64,000 nucleotides of DNA from a virus: positions 1 to 64,000 of IMG/VR virus record IMGVR_UViG_3300038760_000073; one strand, 5' to 3'. The first letter of the stretch is position 1; the number at the start of each line of letters is the position of its first letter. Under the pieces are notes generated by a model, which did no database searches, was not told where the DNA came from, and saw only the letters and a program-made list of their open reading frames with translations. Positions 1 through 8,686 of this stretch are shown here, in pieces. A program made the translations under genes and the position numbers.

Positions 1-2097
1 ACTACTAAGGGCATCCAGGGGGCGACTAATCAAATTGTTATCGGCGATACTGCCGAATCTATCGGAGCTAATAGTGTCGTCCTAGGTAATGATTCCATTG
101 TAACAACGGCTCTCAAGGGTAACGTAGGCATCGGTACGACGACACCAGTGGGGTTGTTCTCAGTAAAACCTCACGCTAGCTACCCAGGGCAAATGAGCAT
201 TGGTATGTCTGGAAATGGGAGCGTCGGCCCCTACCTCATATTCGGCCACTACAACAACACCAGCCTGACTTCCTCCTTTAAGCTGGGGAATAACAACTCC
301 GGACAACTGAGCCTGTTGTCACCCAATAACACTGAACTGTTTACGGCGAGCAACAGCGGGGTGAACTTTCTTAGGATTAGAGTCGATAGTTACGGGGCGT
401 TATATCAACCATCAATTCAGTTAACAAGTAATGCATCCGGGGTAATCGGACTCTACGTTCCCGGAGGGACGGGGGCCCAGAATCTAGGATTTATTACTTC
501 TAGTCTAGAACGCGCCAGATTCGACGGCGCTGGGAATTTCGGCATCGGCACCACAACGCCAGGCCACGTTCTTGATGTAGTCGGCTCCGTTAATGTAGAT
601 TCAGCTAGCTCTTATAAGAAGGATGGCACAACGATCTTAGACTATGACGCTACGCTGTTTAATGTCGCTGTGGGCGAAGGAGCATTAGCGAGTGCGTCGC
701 TGACTGGCACATATAACGTAGCTATCGGATACCAGAGCCTTTACCTTAACACAACAGGCAGTAGCAACATAGCCAGCGGGTACCGGAGCCTTTACCTTAA
801 CACAACAGGCAGTAACAACATAGCCAGCGGATACCATAGCCTCTACGCTAACACAACAGGTAGTAGCAACATAGCTAGCGGATACCAGAGCCTTAAATCT
901 AACACAACAGGCAATCAGAACACAGCCACCGGTACCAATAGCCTTTACGCTAACACAACAGGTATTAACAATGTAGCCAGCGGATCCCATAGCCTTTACT
1001 CTAACACAACAGGCGGCCACAATACAGCCAGCGGATTCCGGAGCCTTTACTCTAACACAATAGGCGGCCACAATACAGCCAGCGGCGCCTATAGCCTTTA
1101 CGCTAACACAACAGGCAATTATAATGTAGCCAGCGGCGCATATAGCCTTCGCTATAACACAACAGGTAGTAGCAACGTAGCCAGCGGCTACTATAGCCTT
1201 TATCAGAACACAACAGGTGGTAGCAACACAGCCAGCGGCTATCAGAGCCTTATCAGTAACACAACAGGTGGTAGCAACACAGCCACCGGGAGCCAGAACC
1301 TTTTCTATAACACAACTGGTAGTATCAACACAGCCACCGGGAGATCTAACCTTTATCAGAACACAACAGGCGGTTATAACATAGCCACTGGATACCAGAA
1401 CCTCTTCTCTAACACAACAGGCGGCTACAATACAGCCAGTGGGATGCGGAGCCTTTTTAGTAACACAACAGGTAATTACAACATAGCCACCGGCACCACT
1501 AGCCTTTACTCTAACACAACAGGTAATTACAACATAGCTAGCGGATACCAGAGCCTTTACTATAACACAACAGGCACCTACAACACAGCCAGCGGTATAG
1601 AGAGCCTTTACTCTAACACAACAGGTAGTTACAACATAGCCAACGGATATCAAGCTGGTCGTTTCCAAGCAGACGGTACCACAGCCTTAACTGTCGCCGA
1701 TGACTCAATCTTCATTGGCAAAGACACCCGGGGTGTTGATAGCGCCACTAACCAGATCGTCATTGGTGACACTGCTATAGGGCTAGGGTCTAATACAGTG
1801 GTTCTAGGAGCCGATACGATCACCACTACAGCGCTCAAGGGCGACGTGGGAATTGGCACCACAACACCGAGTGAAAAACTTGACGTCGTTGGAAATATCA
1901 CGGCATCGGGAACCGTCAAAACGACTCCTACCACTGTTGCTTTACTACCTGCAGCAGCAACAGCAGGCGCGGGGGCAAGAACCTTTGTTACTGATTCAGC
2001 TAACACGCTAGCTAGCCATCACGGTCAGACTGTTGCGGGTGGTGGTAGTGATTTTGTACCAGTCTTTAGCGACGGAACTAACTGGATTATCGGGTAA
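1..2097 (+). CDS. Tail-fibre / receptor-binding protein, 5' end outside window
   Basis: The reading frame is open from base 1, so the true start lies upstream; a GTG at 148 is only an internal valine. About 698 residues are visible. The order is: a VLGNDSIVTTALKG module ending in GIGTTTP (residues about 30-50), a beta-rich segment, a second GIGTTTP motif near residue 181, then 18 perfect-length 17-residue repeats (residues 246-551; consensus SLYxNTTGxxNxASGYx), a second VLGADTITTTALKG module with GIGTTTPSEKLDV near 618, and a short C-terminal domain. Such NTTG/NTASG beta-roll repeats and GIGTTTP motifs are common in phage fibres and adhesins, so this is probably a distal fibre contacting the host. 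Base composition is clearly GC-richer than the AT-rich core genes. The downstream fibre gene shares the same modules. Family-level call is good; receptor is unknown. Confidence 0.8.
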   Translation, partial: TTKGIQGATNQIVIGDTAESIGANSVVLGNDSIVTTALKGNVGIGTTTPVGLFSVKPHASYPGQMSIGMSGNGSVGPYLIFGHYNNTSLTSSFKLGNNNSGQLSLLSPNNTELFTASNSGVNFLRIRVDSYGALYQPSIQLTSNASGVIGLYVPGGTGAQNLGFITSSLERARFDGAGNFGIGTTTPGHVLDVVGSVNVDSASSYKKDGTTILDYDATLFNVAVGEGALASASLTGTYNVAIGYQSLYLNTTGSSNIASGYRSLYLNTTGSNNIASGYHSLYANTTGSSNIASGYQSLKSNTTGNQNTATGTNSLYANTTGINNVASGSHSLYSNTTGGHNTASGFRSLYSNTIGGHNTASGAYSLYANTTGNYNVASGAYSLRYNTTGSSNVASGYYSLYQNTTGGSNTASGYQSLISNTTGGSNTATGSQNLFYNTTGSINTATGRSNLYQNTTGGYNIATGYQNLFSNTTGGYNTASGMRSLFSNTTGNYNIATGTTSLYSNTTGNYNIASGYQSLYYNTTGTYNTASGIESLYSNTTGSYNIANGYQAGRFQADGTTALTVADDSIFIGKDTRGVDSATNQIVIGDTAIGLGSNTVVLGADTITTTALKGDVGIGTTTPSEKLDVVGNITASGTVKTTPTTVALLPAAATAGAGARTFVTDSANTLASHHGQTVAGGGSDFVPVFSDGTNWIIG
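736..1653 (+). repeat. 18 tandem 51-bp units in tail fibre
   Basis: Eighteen consecutive 51-bp units start at the AGC of the first SLYL unit and end before the AGRF sequence. All keep the exact length of 17 codons and the N-T-T-G core. DNA of the units differs mainly at the variable codons after SL, after TTG and after ASG. This is an in-frame coding repeat, consistent with a beta-roll or beta-solenoid shaft; it is not a CRISPR array. Confidence 0.95.
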
Positions 2098-2102
2098 CAT
2101 TG

Positions 2103-2110
2103 TATAAATA
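2103..2110 (+). promoter_or_regulatory. Orphan T4-type late promoter box
   Basis: Exact TATAAATA just after the fibre stop codon. With the T4 spacing (box at -13 to -6) transcription would start near 2116. No convincing gene begins there; only a 19-codon frame from ATG 2143 to the stop at 2200-2202 follows. It may be a relic of a lost fibre gene or may add to transcription of the gene at 2255. Confidence 0.4.
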
Positions 2111-2236
2111 TGCCTAACACTATTGCAAGATCCCCGGTTGTTATGGACTCTAAAAATAAAGACGAAAATCATACAATAAGTATAGTCTCAAATATAAAGT
2201 AATTGGCTTGTTTATTTTATATATCAACCACCACAC

Positions 2237-2244
2237 TATAAATA
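2237..2244 (+). promoter_or_regulatory. T4-type late promoter for fibre gene
   Basis: Exact TATAAATA ten bases before ATG 2255. Predicted start about 2250, giving a 5-base leader without a Shine-Dalgarno sequence. Confidence 0.7.
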
Positions 2245-2254
2245 ATAATATAAT

Positions 2255-4930
2255 ATGCCAGGTATAAAAATTAGCGATTTAGTTGTGGCACCTGTAATTG
2301 CCGGGGATATTGTAATCACTCAGCGTGGTAGTGCGAATTATGGTGGTACTCTTGGTAATCAGATTACCGCTATTGAATCATTAATAGAGGCTTTTCAAAG
2401 CGATACATCAACTGCGGCACTCAGCATTAAGGTCGACCAAAATAATATATACACAAATTCAACAGCATCTATATTGTTTGACAACAATAACGGAACAACT
2501 GTTGGTCGTATATTATGGGATGAGACGTCATCGACATTTAATTTAGGTTATGGTGCAAACAGTCACTTAACTATTAAATCCAGCGGCAACGTCGGCATCG
2601 GCACAACGACACCCACCGCAGCACTGCAGGTTGTCGGGAATGTCCATGCGGGGCTGAGTACCACAGGGACTAATTGTAACTTTATCGGCTCGGGTGCGGG
2701 AGAAAGTAATAGTGGACATAATAGCTCTGGGTTCGGGTACCAGTCGCTCCGGAACAATACCGGAGACCACAACACCGCTAGCGGCTACTATTCGCTCCGC
2801 GGCAACACCGGAAATTACAACACCGCTAGCGGCAACTGGTCACTCTACGGCAACACCGGAGCCAACAACACGGCTAGCGGTTACGTGTCGCTTCTCAATA
2901 ACACTGGGAGCGGCAATACCGCAACCGGGCGACAGGCCCTGCAGGCCAACACAGGGGACAATAACACAGCGGCCGGATATTTGGCCCTTTATCTTAACAT
3001 TGGATCATCCAACACCGCTAGCGGCTACAATTCAGGCCGCTTCCAGTCAGGTGGCACTACCAGCCTGACGACAGCGTCTAATTCTGTCTTTATTGGAGCG
3101 ACGACTAAAGGCGTTCAAGGGGCCGCTAACCAGTTGGTGCTCGGATATGCTGCCGAATCTCTTGGGGCCAACACTGTCGTCCTAGGTAATGACTCTATTG
3201 TCACTACAGCTCTCAAGGGAAATGTCGGTATCGGTACGGTCATCCCGACGCATGACCTGGAGATCGAGACAACGAAGATTAGCTCGACCCGGTTCAAAAA
3301 CGTTACCCCAACTAGTGCACTAGTTAGTAGGTTTCATAATTCGGCGGATGATGGTCTGAGCCTCACCGTTTACGGGCCCACGTATGCTGTCGGGTCGATT
3401 GGGAACGTAGGGCCTGGGGGAGCTGCTGTAGTAAATACCGGAGGGGCGCTCGCCATTGGGACCCGGGATGCAGGGGACGTGCACCTCTTGTCTAACGATA
3501 CAATCAGGATGACCATGGTCAGCGGTGGTAACGTCGGCATCGGGACGAACAGTCCTGCCGCCGCTTTGCATGTCGTGTCCGGGACGGACAACGTCAATAC
3601 CCTGCTCCTATCTGACATCACAGCCGATGCCTCGATCAAAGACGGGTTCGTGACTTCGCAGCACTACACGAATGCTCAAGAACCTATCGCTATGATTCAG
3701 GGGCGTGCGGAGTCTGGCGCCAACCGCATCCTCATTGGTGGATCGCACTCGGCCTATAACACTGCGACCTCGATCGAGCTTTATACTGCCGCAACGTCTA
3801 CGACCACGAACGAGGTCGAGCGTATGCGGATCACAAGTGCCGGCAACGTCGGCATCGGTACGACCTCGCCCTCAGTACCCCTGCACGTCACATTGGGAGC
3901 CGAAGTAGGGATAGCAGCTGCTGGTGAGATTGCGATGTTCCAGAATGGGGGCACCACGACAGATAATGCTGATATAACGTTGTTGTCGGGAAATATCGGC
4001 CGTTCTAGGATTAACCTAGGTGACACAGGGGATAGGGACGCTGGATATATTAACTTTGATCACACAACGGATAATCTGCACTTTGGTCACGTCGGAACAC
4101 AAGATGATCTGACGATCGACTCATCAGGCAACGTCGGCATCGGCACAACGACACCAGGGGCTGAGTTGGACGTTGCCGGTGGTATTATAACAACTAGCGG
4201 GGTTGCGACAACAGGCAACCGGCTTAGATTGACCAACCCAGGAGGAGGCAGCACTGGAGGCAGTAGTACCCAAGTTGGAGCTATTAAAGTAACCTTACCT
4301 GTGACCTGGACTAGAACCATGCTTAGGATGACCATCAAGGTGTATGATTTTGCAACTAACGAATCCTTTACTGTTGTGTGTGGGGGGTACACTTACGCAC
4401 CCACCACCCAATGGCTCAATCATTTTGCATACATAGAATCTGCTGCAAGTAAAGATACTAATTTTACAGTTAGATTTGGCCATGATGGCACAAAATGCTG
4501 CATCTATATAGGCGAATTAACTTCGGTTTGGAGACATCCACACGTGTATGTGACTGAAGTAGAAGCTGGTTATTTGGGCTACGATGCCGCAAACTGGCAA
4601 GATGGTTGGGCTGTGGGATTTGAGGCCAGCGCTTTTGGAGCGGTTACTAAAACCCAAACAGATACTCAGATAAACAATTGGTCTCGGAGCGGGCAGGATG
4701 TTCACTTCTCGTCTGGCACCGGCAACGTCGGCATCGGCACGACGACACCAAACGCCAGCGCGGCCCTAGACGTCTCCTCGACGACTAAAGCCTTTCTGCC
4801 GCCTCGCATGACCACGACGCAGAAGAATGCTATTGCGTCACCAGCGGCGGGCATGGTAGTCTACGATACAACCCTGAGTAAGCTCGCTGTCTATACGGGC
4901 TCGGCTTGGGAAACAATTACGAGCGCTTAA
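2255..4930 (+). CDS. Tail fibre protein with GIGTTTP and beta-roll repeats
   Basis: 891 residues. The N-terminus (MPGIKISDLVVAPVIAGD) is the short anchor-like type seen at the start of many marine phage fibres and is similar in style to the N-terminus of the tailspike at 27465. Six 16-residue repeats (residues 164-259; SLxxNTGxxNTASGYx) are followed by the VLGNDSIVTTALKG module. Several further NVGIGTxxP blocks separate beta-rich segments. The C-terminus (LPPRMTTTQKNAIASPAAG) is a common fibre end that probably trimerises or caps the fibre. The first 200 bases are AT-rich while the rest is GC-richer, suggesting a conserved phage anchor joined to acquired distal modules. Start fixed by the late promoter at 2237. 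No S74 chaperone domain is seen. Confidence 0.8.
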   Translation: MPGIKISDLVVAPVIAGDIVITQRGSANYGGTLGNQITAIESLIEAFQSDTSTAALSIKVDQNNIYTNSTASILFDNNNGTTVGRILWDETSSTFNLGYGANSHLTIKSSGNVGIGTTTPTAALQVVGNVHAGLSTTGTNCNFIGSGAGESNSGHNSSGFGYQSLRNNTGDHNTASGYYSLRGNTGNYNTASGNWSLYGNTGANNTASGYVSLLNNTGSGNTATGRQALQANTGDNNTAAGYLALYLNIGSSNTASGYNSGRFQSGGTTSLTTASNSVFIGATTKGVQGAANQLVLGYAAESLGANTVVLGNDSIVTTALKGNVGIGTVIPTHDLEIETTKISSTRFKNVTPTSALVSRFHNSADDGLSLTVYGPTYAVGSIGNVGPGGAAVVNTGGALAIGTRDAGDVHLLSNDTIRMTMVSGGNVGIGTNSPAAALHVVSGTDNVNTLLLSDITADASIKDGFVTSQHYTNAQEPIAMIQGRAESGANRILIGGSHSAYNTATSIELYTAATSTTTNEVERMRITSAGNVGIGTTSPSVPLHVTLGAEVGIAAAGEIAMFQNGGTTTDNADITLLSGNIGRSRINLGDTGDRDAGYINFDHTTDNLHFGHVGTQDDLTIDSSGNVGIGTTTPGAELDVAGGIITTSGVATTGNRLRLTNPGGGSTGGSSTQVGAIKVTLPVTWTRTMLRMTIKVYDFATNESFTVVCGGYTYAPTTQWLNHFAYIESAASKDTNFTVRFGHDGTKCCIYIGELTSVWRHPHVYVTEVEAGYLGYDAANWQDGWAVGFEASAFGAVTKTQTDTQINNWSRSGQDVHFSSGTGNVGIGTTTPNASAALDVSSTTKAFLPPRMTTTQKNAIASPAAGMVVYDTTLSKLAVYTGSAWETITSA
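2744..3031 (+). repeat. Six tandem 48-bp units in tail fibre
   Basis: Six in-frame 48-bp units (16 codons, consensus SLxxNTGxxNTASGYx) run from TCG 2744 to AAT 3031. They are one residue shorter than the 17-residue units of the upstream fibre because the second T of NTTG is missing, so the two arrays are related but have expanded separately. Confidence 0.9.
3101..3238 (+). repeat. Module shared with upstream fibre gene
   Basis: This segment aligns without gaps to bases 1-138 of the window (TTKG...QGA.NQ...AES.GAN.VVLGND...TTALKGNVGIGT). Most differences are synonymous or conservative. A third, more diverged copy of the module is in the first fibre near 1729-1860. Confidence 0.8.
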
Positions 4931-4946
4931 TCACACACACAATCTT

Positions 4947-5318
4947 ATGTCAACAACCATTACATTACAAGACAAGCCCGCTGCTCCAGTGGAATTAACT
5001 GAAGATCAACGTACGGCCAAGCAGCTGCTAAGCGATTCTGACCTCGCGTTGAACCGTCTCGCCGCGTCCGTCCAATCGGGCTTCGAGCTTCTATGGGGCA
5101 CGAAGGAGAACCCGAAATCTAAAGAAGCAGCGCAAGCCGCCTTGACCGCACTAGGTGAAGACGTTGCTCCCCTATTCACGAGGCATGCCGCCATGGTCGC
5201 CTTTCTGGCAACTGAGGGTATGGCGACGTTCGAGCCTTGGGAGACTGTCACGGCCTATGTTGTGGGAGAAGATGGATTGCTAGGTGATCTTGCTCCTGAG
5301 TGGGCTCCTGTCATCTAA
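4947..5318 (+). CDS. Small hypothetical protein after tail fibre
   Basis: 123 residues, largely alpha-helical by composition (many A, L, E) with an acidic C-terminus. It starts 16 bases after the fibre stop and shares the higher GC content of the fibre genes, so it probably belongs to the same acquired block. Its position suggests a fibre-assembly or attachment accessory role, but no family was recognised. It ends about 100 bases before a strong terminator hairpin. Confidence 0.6.
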   Translation: MSTTITLQDKPAAPVELTEDQRTAKQLLSDSDLALNRLAASVQSGFELLWGTKENPKSKEAAQAALTALGEDVAPLFTRHAAMVAFLATEGMATFEPWETVTAYVVGEDGLLGDLAPEWAPVI

Positions 5319-5424
5319 CTCGCGCCATTACTACCCGAGGTACCCATCACATGTGTTTTAATGTACGCTCTCTAAAGCTCTCTAAAGATATATTCCACGG
5401 TATACTATCATATTAAAACATAAA

Positions 5425-5456
5425 AAAGCGTAGACAACCTAGGTTGTCTACGCTTT
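5425..5456. terminator. Bidirectional terminator between convergent genes
   Basis: Perfect 32-bp palindrome: the arm AAAGCGTAGACAACCT is followed directly by its reverse complement. A-rich sequence on the left and T-rich on the right let it work on both strands. It lies between the + strand fibre block and the - strand structural block. Confidence 0.85.
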
Positions 5457-5473
5457 ATATGGGTATATGTTAA

Positions 5474-5689
5474 TTAGCTACCGTCGTCATCGGCGACAGC
5501 TGTGATAGGTGAGTTACCTAGTTTTTGTTGAGCCTGTTTAACAGCTGCAATAATTCGATCTTGAATGGGAAGAGCCACACGAGCAACCGGAGAGCCTTTC
5601 TGTTTAATACCCTCTTCTAAACACTCTACGACGAGTGCAGCTTCCGGATTATCTTGTGATGCGTTTAGAGTAATTGTAATGTCTGACAT
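5474..5689 (-). CDS. Small hypothetical protein
   Basis: 71 residues, start MSDITITLNA, ending in an acidic DDDGS tail. The central part is predicted helical (an IQDRIIAAVKQAQQKL stretch). It lies at the distal end of the - strand structural block, just before the bidirectional terminator. It may be a minor virion or fibre-associated protein by position only. No family recognised. Confidence 0.55.
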   Translation of the reverse strand: MSDITITLNASQDNPEAALVVECLEEGIKQKGSPVARVALPIQDRIIAAVKQAQQKLGNSPITAVADDDGS

Positions 5690-5736
5690 ATGTAATATTA
5701 CTTACATAAATCTCGTTATAATGCAACGGTATTTAT

Positions 5737-6153
5737 TTAAAGAAGTCCTAGAACTACTTTTCGACGAACTTCAGGCCCAGTTACGTGGTGACCTGATTGA
5801 GATAAAGTAATAGAACCGTCAGTACCACCAACAGGGATGGTATATAAAGCGGTATAACGATCTGTATTAGTAACAGCTATTGTTGCACCTGCAGATAGTC
5901 TGCATTGAATAACTGTATTAGTCCCACCATGGGGTGAGTATAAAGTAATTGATGAGAGGGGGCCAAGTGCTGTATCAGGTTGTTCATCAAACAATATACC
6001 CACAACGTCACTACCGTTAAGTGTGCCTGTTGTACTACTAGCACTAAGAACAACCTGATTTGATGTACCACTTAAAGAGTAGCTCAACGGGGCTGGTGAA
6101 CCGTATTTCGACGCATCGTATACACCAGCATTAAAAGAATAGATATCTGCCAT
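5737..6153 (-). CDS. Small beta-rich late protein, possible head decoration
   Basis: 138 residues, rich in S, T, G and V, with alternating beta-strand-like segments. It follows the major capsid gene and its terminator and has its own late promoter. A similar short, beta-rich, late-expressed gene lies at 9701-10027. Position and composition would suit a head decoration or head-fibre protein, but this is inference. ATG 6153 coincides with the predicted transcription start. Confidence 0.55.
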   Translation of the reverse strand: MADIYSFNAGVYDASKYGSPAPLSYSLSGTSNQVVLSASSTTGTLNGSDVVGILFDEQPDTALGPLSSITLYSPHGGTNTVIQCRLSAGATIAVTNTDRYTALYTIPVGGTDGSITLSQSGHHVTGPEVRRKVVLGLL

Positions 6154-6158
6154 ATTAT

Positions 6159-6166
6159 TATTTATG
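6159..6166 (-). promoter_or_regulatory. Late promoter, start at ATG
   Basis: CATAAATA on the - strand (one mismatch to TATAAATA). The -6 base at 6159 puts +1 at 6153, the A of the start codon. Confidence 0.65.
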
Positions 6167-6205
6167 GTATTATATAAACATTTTTAATATAATATACCAA
6201 AAAAA

Positions 6206-6233
6206 AGCCTAACGGCCCGAAGGCCGTTAGGCT
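6206..6233 (-). terminator. Intrinsic terminator of the major capsid gene
   Basis: On the - strand, a 12-bp GC-rich stem (AGCCTAACGGCC and its complement) closes a TTCG tetraloop and runs into a tract of eight T. It lies 20 bases after the capsid stop codon. Confidence 0.9.
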
Positions 6234-6252
6234 AAAGTTGTTAATTTCTATT

Positions 6253-7746
6253 TTAGAAATATACAGATTGACTACTAGGAGTAAATGCTGTACCGAGACC
6301 TTGAACAATAACAACATGGTAGTAGAGATTAGCACCAAAGATGTTATCAACTACGCCGTAACGGGTAAGCAACCCGACGCGTGGTGAGAAATCATTTGGA
6401 CCAATTGTTCTCTGAACCATGACTGGAATGTAAGGACAATAGATGATACCTGTATCATAAAACTCTGGACCCTTGTAACCAAGGAGAGCATATTCAACAC
6501 CGGTGGTTTTAGCACCACCAGGACCATTACCATACTTAGATGACTGATCATATGTACCTGCGTTGGCATAACCAACTTCAGTACGGGTATCACGGTAAAC
6601 ACTAAACCTACCACCAAGTGAACCAATCTTAGCAATACCAACAGGTTGCGTATTAACGTCACCTTGGACTTGTACCCACTGAAATTCAGGGAGCATTTCC
6701 AAGATAGCGCAAACACGTGGTGTAGCTACAACAAAGTTAGCAGCACCGCGCCTGTTACGTACAGCGATTCGATTGGCCTCAATGATTAGTTTCTGATAGA
6801 AATCACGATTACGTTCAACGAGCCAACGCCCATCAGCAGATGCAGGATGCCAGATAGAGTATCCAGCACCGGCGCCTGCGCCAAGAGCAGATTGAATCAT
6901 TCTCATGAGCATTTCACGGTCAATCTCAGCTTGGATCTCATATGACATAGCATTTGTGATCTCAGCATCGACGTCGATACCGTTCATGTTCTTGAGGTCT
7001 TGTTCTAGTTCAACAGACCAACGGGCGCCCAACCTACGGGTACCAGCTTCAACGGCTGTTTTCTCGAATTTAACTTCAACTTGCGGAATGTTACCTGTAA
7101 TCTCAAAGTTCTTGAGAATCTCAGCAACACCACCGTCTTGAGCAGCAAAATCCCAAACACCCGCCGCACCACTTAAAGCAGTGGAGGATGCACCAGTGAA
7201 CCTTGTGTCAAGCAGTTGATAACCAAGCTCATCGTTATAATCCGGAGCAACGTTATCAGCGTTACCGCCGTAGGTTCCTCCCGCATTCCAGTTCGAACCT
7301 TCACCGCCACCAGTTGCTCCACCATCAATACCACTACCGAGATCTGCACCTTGGTAGGAGTAACGTAGAGCAAAAGCTAGACCAACAGGACCGGACATGG
7401 GCTGAACACCAACAATATCGTTGGAGATGAGCTCAGGGAACGTACGTCGTATCATAGGGATAAGTACTTTTGGGAGACGAGCATCGCCTGAAGCATAATT
7501 ATCAGAGGAGTTGGGGGTATTGGGATTATAAAGCCCTCCACCACCTAGGGACCCATCCTGCCCGGCTGTGTTTCCTTCTTCAACACACCATTTCTCTTGA
7601 TTTTCAAGAAGAATTGCTGTGTTGAGACGGACTGTGTCGTCTTCAATAGACTTAACGCTATCAGATGAATAATCTAGAACAGGTGCCCATTTCTCTAAGA
7701 GAGTATCGGCTCTGTTCTTATCAATAAAAGATTGTGGTTTATTCAT
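6253..7746 (-). CDS. 23: Major capsid protein gp23
   Basis: 497 residues from ATG 7746. An in-frame upstream start at 7782 is rejected because a Shine-Dalgarno AAGGAAA lies just before 7746. N-terminal signatures resemble T4 gp23: LLENQEKW (residues 47-53) matches the T4 FENQEK region, followed by acidic CVEE (54-57), a likely gp21 cleavage area, then the arm NSSDNYASGDARLPKVL (79-95) and NDIVGVQPM. C-terminal signatures include ELEQDLKNMNGIDVDAE, YKGPEFYDTGIIYCPYIP and RVGLLTRYGVVDN. It forms the hexameric capsid lattice (HK97 fold). The gene has a 91-base hairpin-bearing leader, unlike its neighbours, and a strong terminator, fitting very high late expression. Confidence 0.97.
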   Translation of the reverse strand: MNKPQSFIDKNRADTLLEKWAPVLDYSSDSVKSIEDDTVRLNTAILLENQEKWCVEEGNTAGQDGSLGGGGLYNPNTPNSSDNYASGDARLPKVLIPMIRRTFPELISNDIVGVQPMSGPVGLAFALRYSYQGADLGSGIDGGATGGGEGSNWNAGGTYGGNADNVAPDYNDELGYQLLDTRFTGASSTALSGAAGVWDFAAQDGGVAEILKNFEITGNIPQVEVKFEKTAVEAGTRRLGARWSVELEQDLKNMNGIDVDAEITNAMSYEIQAEIDREMLMRMIQSALGAGAGAGYSIWHPASADGRWLVERNRDFYQKLIIEANRIAVRNRRGAANFVVATPRVCAILEMLPEFQWVQVQGDVNTQPVGIAKIGSLGGRFSVYRDTRTEVGYANAGTYDQSSKYGNGPGGAKTTGVEYALLGYKGPEFYDTGIIYCPYIPVMVQRTIGPNDFSPRVGLLTRYGVVDNIFGANLYYHVVIVQGLGTAFTPSSQSVYF

Positions 7747-7754
7747 AATTTTTT

Positions 7755-7762
7755 GTTTCCTT
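7755..7762 (-). promoter_or_regulatory. Shine-Dalgarno of gene 23
   Basis: AAGGAAAC on the - strand, about 8 bases before ATG 7746. It decides the start and is one of very few clear Shine-Dalgarno sequences in the window. Confidence 0.75.
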
Positions 7763-7781
7763 TCTTTTTTTTCGACCTTCA

Positions 7782-7820
7782 TGGAGTCATGCTCCAGGAT
7801 ATTCAGGCATTTAAATGCCT
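7782..7820 (-). promoter_or_regulatory. Two hairpins in the gene 22-23 intergenic leader
   Basis: Transcribed first: the 16-bp palindrome AGGCATTTAAATGCCT (7805-7820). Then a stem TGGAG/CTCCA with a 5-base loop (7782-7796). No T-tract follows either, so they are more likely mRNA stability or processing elements than terminators. Confidence 0.55.
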
Positions 7821-7837
7821 CATTGTTCAGTGAGAAA

Positions 7838-8686
7838 TTATTTCATTCGCTGTAGACCTTCTAGATACGGGTTTGCTACCTCTCTAGGCTGTTGAGGACT
7901 TAGTCGCTTAGGTACATCAGCTTTAACTTGTCGTTGTGAATAAGCCTCTTCTTTAATGACTTTCAGTCTTTCGCTTGATTTTTTATCAAACAATCTAGCT
8001 GTATAGTCGAAATTCTCTTCAATAAATTCAGGTGATTTATCATGTAAAATCTTGTGGAGATATTGAGCTTTCTTTTCTGGGAGACCTGATGTCCTAGTCT
8101 CTAGCAGTAGATCTGTTTTAGTCTTGTTATAAGCTTCTTTAATAATAACGTTTTCACGTTCAGCTTTTTCTAATTTATCAGATAGGTGAGTGATTTGCGC
8201 CTTCCCATCAACTACAGCGTCTTTAACTGACTCGCTCATCAACGATGAATCTACAGCTAATACTTTGCGGAGATTAGTAAGAACTTCCATAGCGGTCCGA
8301 TTTTGAGTTGCTTCTAAAATCTCTTTCTGTGGAATTGATTCATCAATATACTCTTCGAGATAGTTTGAAATCGATTCAACTAGTGTAGTTTTAAAATCCT
8401 TTGCAGATCCATGTAACTCTTTCTCATATCTGTTGATTACTTTGACTAATTTCTTAGAATTGCCAAGATCAACTGATTCCACAACCCGGTTGAGTTTCTG
8501 TGAATGATCTTTATCAATTGCGGAAACTAATTCATTGAGTTTTTTGGCATAAAGGTCGTCTTGTTCGGTAAGTGCTGCTTCAACAGAGAGTGATAATTTT
8601 TCTCTAATGGCGCTCTCAACAGATGCAATCGAATCTTCAGTCAAGACCTCTTTAACGCTTTCTGGTAGGATTGTTTTTCTAGTCAT
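7838..8686 (-). CDS. 22: Prohead core scaffold protein gp22
   Basis: 282 residues from ATG 8686 (MTRKTILPESVKEVL). It is highly charged and almost entirely helical, with coiled-coil stretches through the middle, as expected of the T4 gp22 scaffold that fills the prohead and is later degraded by gp21. It lies between the small core-protein gene and gene 23, as in T4. The ATG lies inside the end of the previous gene (ATGACTAG overlap), indicating translational coupling. Confidence 0.85.
   Translation of the reverse strand: MTRKTILPESVKEVLTEDSIASVESAIREKLSLSVEAALTEQDDLYAKKLNELVSAIDKDHSQKLNRVVESVDLGNSKKLVKVINRYEKELHGSAKDFKTTLVESISNYLEEYIDESIPQKEILEATQNRTAMEVLTNLRKVLAVDSSLMSESVKDAVVDGKAQITHLSDKLEKAERENVIIKEAYNKTKTDLLLETRTSGLPEKKAQYLHKILHDKSPEFIEENFDYTARLFDKKSSERLKVIKEEAYSQRQVKADVPKRLSPQQPREVANPYLEGLQRMK

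Noticed and set aside
65-65. Integrase, transposase or attachment sites
   Set aside because: None found on either strand; the window looks like a lytic phage core.
65-147. Fibre start at GTG 148
   Set aside because: The frame is open to base 1 and the upstream residues match a module of the second fibre, so 148 is internal.
736-1653. Regular repeats as a possible CRISPR array
   Set aside because: Units are in-frame codons with no unique spacers and no cas genes.
685-1668. Long - strand open frame opposite the fibre repeats
   Set aside because: It is the mirror of the 51-bp repeat array; repetitive CCV/VKA composition, no start signal, and the + strand frame is a typical fibre.
2110-2202. 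Thirty-codon frame after the first fibre gene
   Set aside because: Its ATG lies inside the late box, upstream of the predicted transcription start, and it has no recognisable product; only the orphan promoter is reported.
7747-7782. Upstream start of gene 23 at 7782
   Set aside because: The Lys/Glu-rich extension covers the Shine-Dalgarno for ATG 7746 and is not part of gp23.
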